NCBI GenBank assembly: GCA_964640955.1
Contig: CAZXJI010000029.1
Coordinates: 1-33,312, forward strand
DNA length: 33,312 nt
Reading direction: 5' to 3'
Source: CAXXOK01 sp964640955
Lineage (GTDB): Bacteria > Bacillota > Clostridia > Christensenellales > Aristaeellaceae
This document shows, one piece after another, positions 33,108-33,312 of the stretch. The notes beneath the pieces are model-generated. The model had not been told where the DNA came from. It searched no databases and saw only the letters and a list, made by a program, of their open reading frames with translations. Made by a program: the position numbers and the translations under genes. Position 1 is the first letter of the stretch; every line of letters begins with the position of its first letter.

Positions 33108-33312
33108 ATGACAGAGTATCCTTATATGACATCCAATAACAAAATTTCCATGATAATAAACAGTTTGCAAGTGGCCGCAAAGCCGGCGAAATTCACATTA
33201 GAATTTCTTCGCAACATGGGGTATACGAGTACCAATGACCGGGGAATTATATCTTTATTTAAAAGACTTGGTTTTTTAACTGCAGATAGTGTTCCAACAG
33301 TTTATTACGACC
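33108..33312 (+). CDS. DUF5343-like protein, 5' part, cut by window end
   Basis: The first 68 codons of a gene that runs off the window. The protein starts MTEYPYMTSNNKISMI, followed by KFTLEFLRNMGYTSTNDRGI and ISLFKRLGFLTADSVPT, the pattern of the N-terminal DUF5343 domain (a winged-helix-like small domain found in proteins of unknown role, several near defence or mobile genes). GGGAG lies about ten bases upstream of ATG 33108. Base composition is strikingly AT-rich compared with every other gene here, and codons such as ATA and TTA are common, which suggests recent transfer. What follows cannot be seen. Confidence 0.7.
   Translation, partial: MTEYPYMTSNNKISMIINSLQVAAKPAKFTLEFLRNMGYTSTNDRGIISLFKRLGFLTADSVPTVYYD

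Overview
The window looks like chromosomal DNA from a high-GC (roughly two-thirds G+C by eye) member of the Bacillota, probably class Clostridia. Support comes from a serine T-box leader in front of serS, strong AGGAGG-type ribosome binding sites, GTG/TTG starts, Bacillota-style sigma-A promoters (TTGACA-17-TATAAT variants), CCA-encoding tRNAs, and an ECF sigma factor paired with DUF4349 and SIMPL proteins. Genus cannot be fixed by reading alone.

Layout. 122-2660 (minus): two NAD(P)-binding epimerase/dehydratase-like genes, divergent from a TetR-type regulator at 2868. Overlapping divergent promoters and a perfect inverted repeat lie between them. 2868-9669 (plus): a compact run of tetR, an M20-peptidase-like protein that has lost most metal ligands, a GT-C-like membrane protein with a large charged insert, a 71-residue protein, GtrA and a second GT-C-like membrane protein. 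This reads as a cell-surface glycosylation module. 9787-11010 (plus): a long, divergent PRPP synthetase with its own promoter. 11079-14609 (minus, listed here from low to high coordinate): cysK, a SIMPL protein, DUF4349 and an ECF sigma factor with an ECF-type promoter in front of the sigma gene. 14794-16420 (plus): amidohydrolase plus AAC(3)-family acetyltransferase, overlapping. 16430-21592 (minus): DUF2974 hydrolase, sbcC and sbcD. 21812-25108 (plus): GT4 glycosyltransferase, MprF-like flippase-domain protein, GNAT acetyltransferase and an acidic exported protein. 25208-26812 (minus): serS with T-box and promoter. 26832-28067 (minus): serine beta-lactamase-like hydrolase with promoter. 28170-32044 (plus): SWIM/SNF2 helicase and an SRAP (YedK/HMCES) protein. 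32128-32909 (plus): a seven-tRNA operon (Pro, Glu, Met/Ile2, Asp, Thr, Tyr, Leu) with promoter and terminator. 32910-33312: an abrupt AT-rich stretch in which a DUF5343-like gene begins and runs off the end.

How the parts relate. The two membrane glycosylation clusters (4801-9669 and 21812-24063) suggest surface polysaccharide or glycolipid work: GtrA and flippase-type proteins move lipid-linked sugars, and GT-C proteins use them outside the membrane. SbcCD and SNF2/SRAP are DNA-repair units. The ECF sigma/DUF4349 pair looks like a membrane-stress switch. The strongest candidates for something undescribed are the catalytically degenerate M20 protein inside the glycosylation run, the epimerase carrying a C-terminal zinc ribbon, the DUF4349 protein as a possible anti-sigma factor, and the foreign-looking DNA after the tRNA operon.
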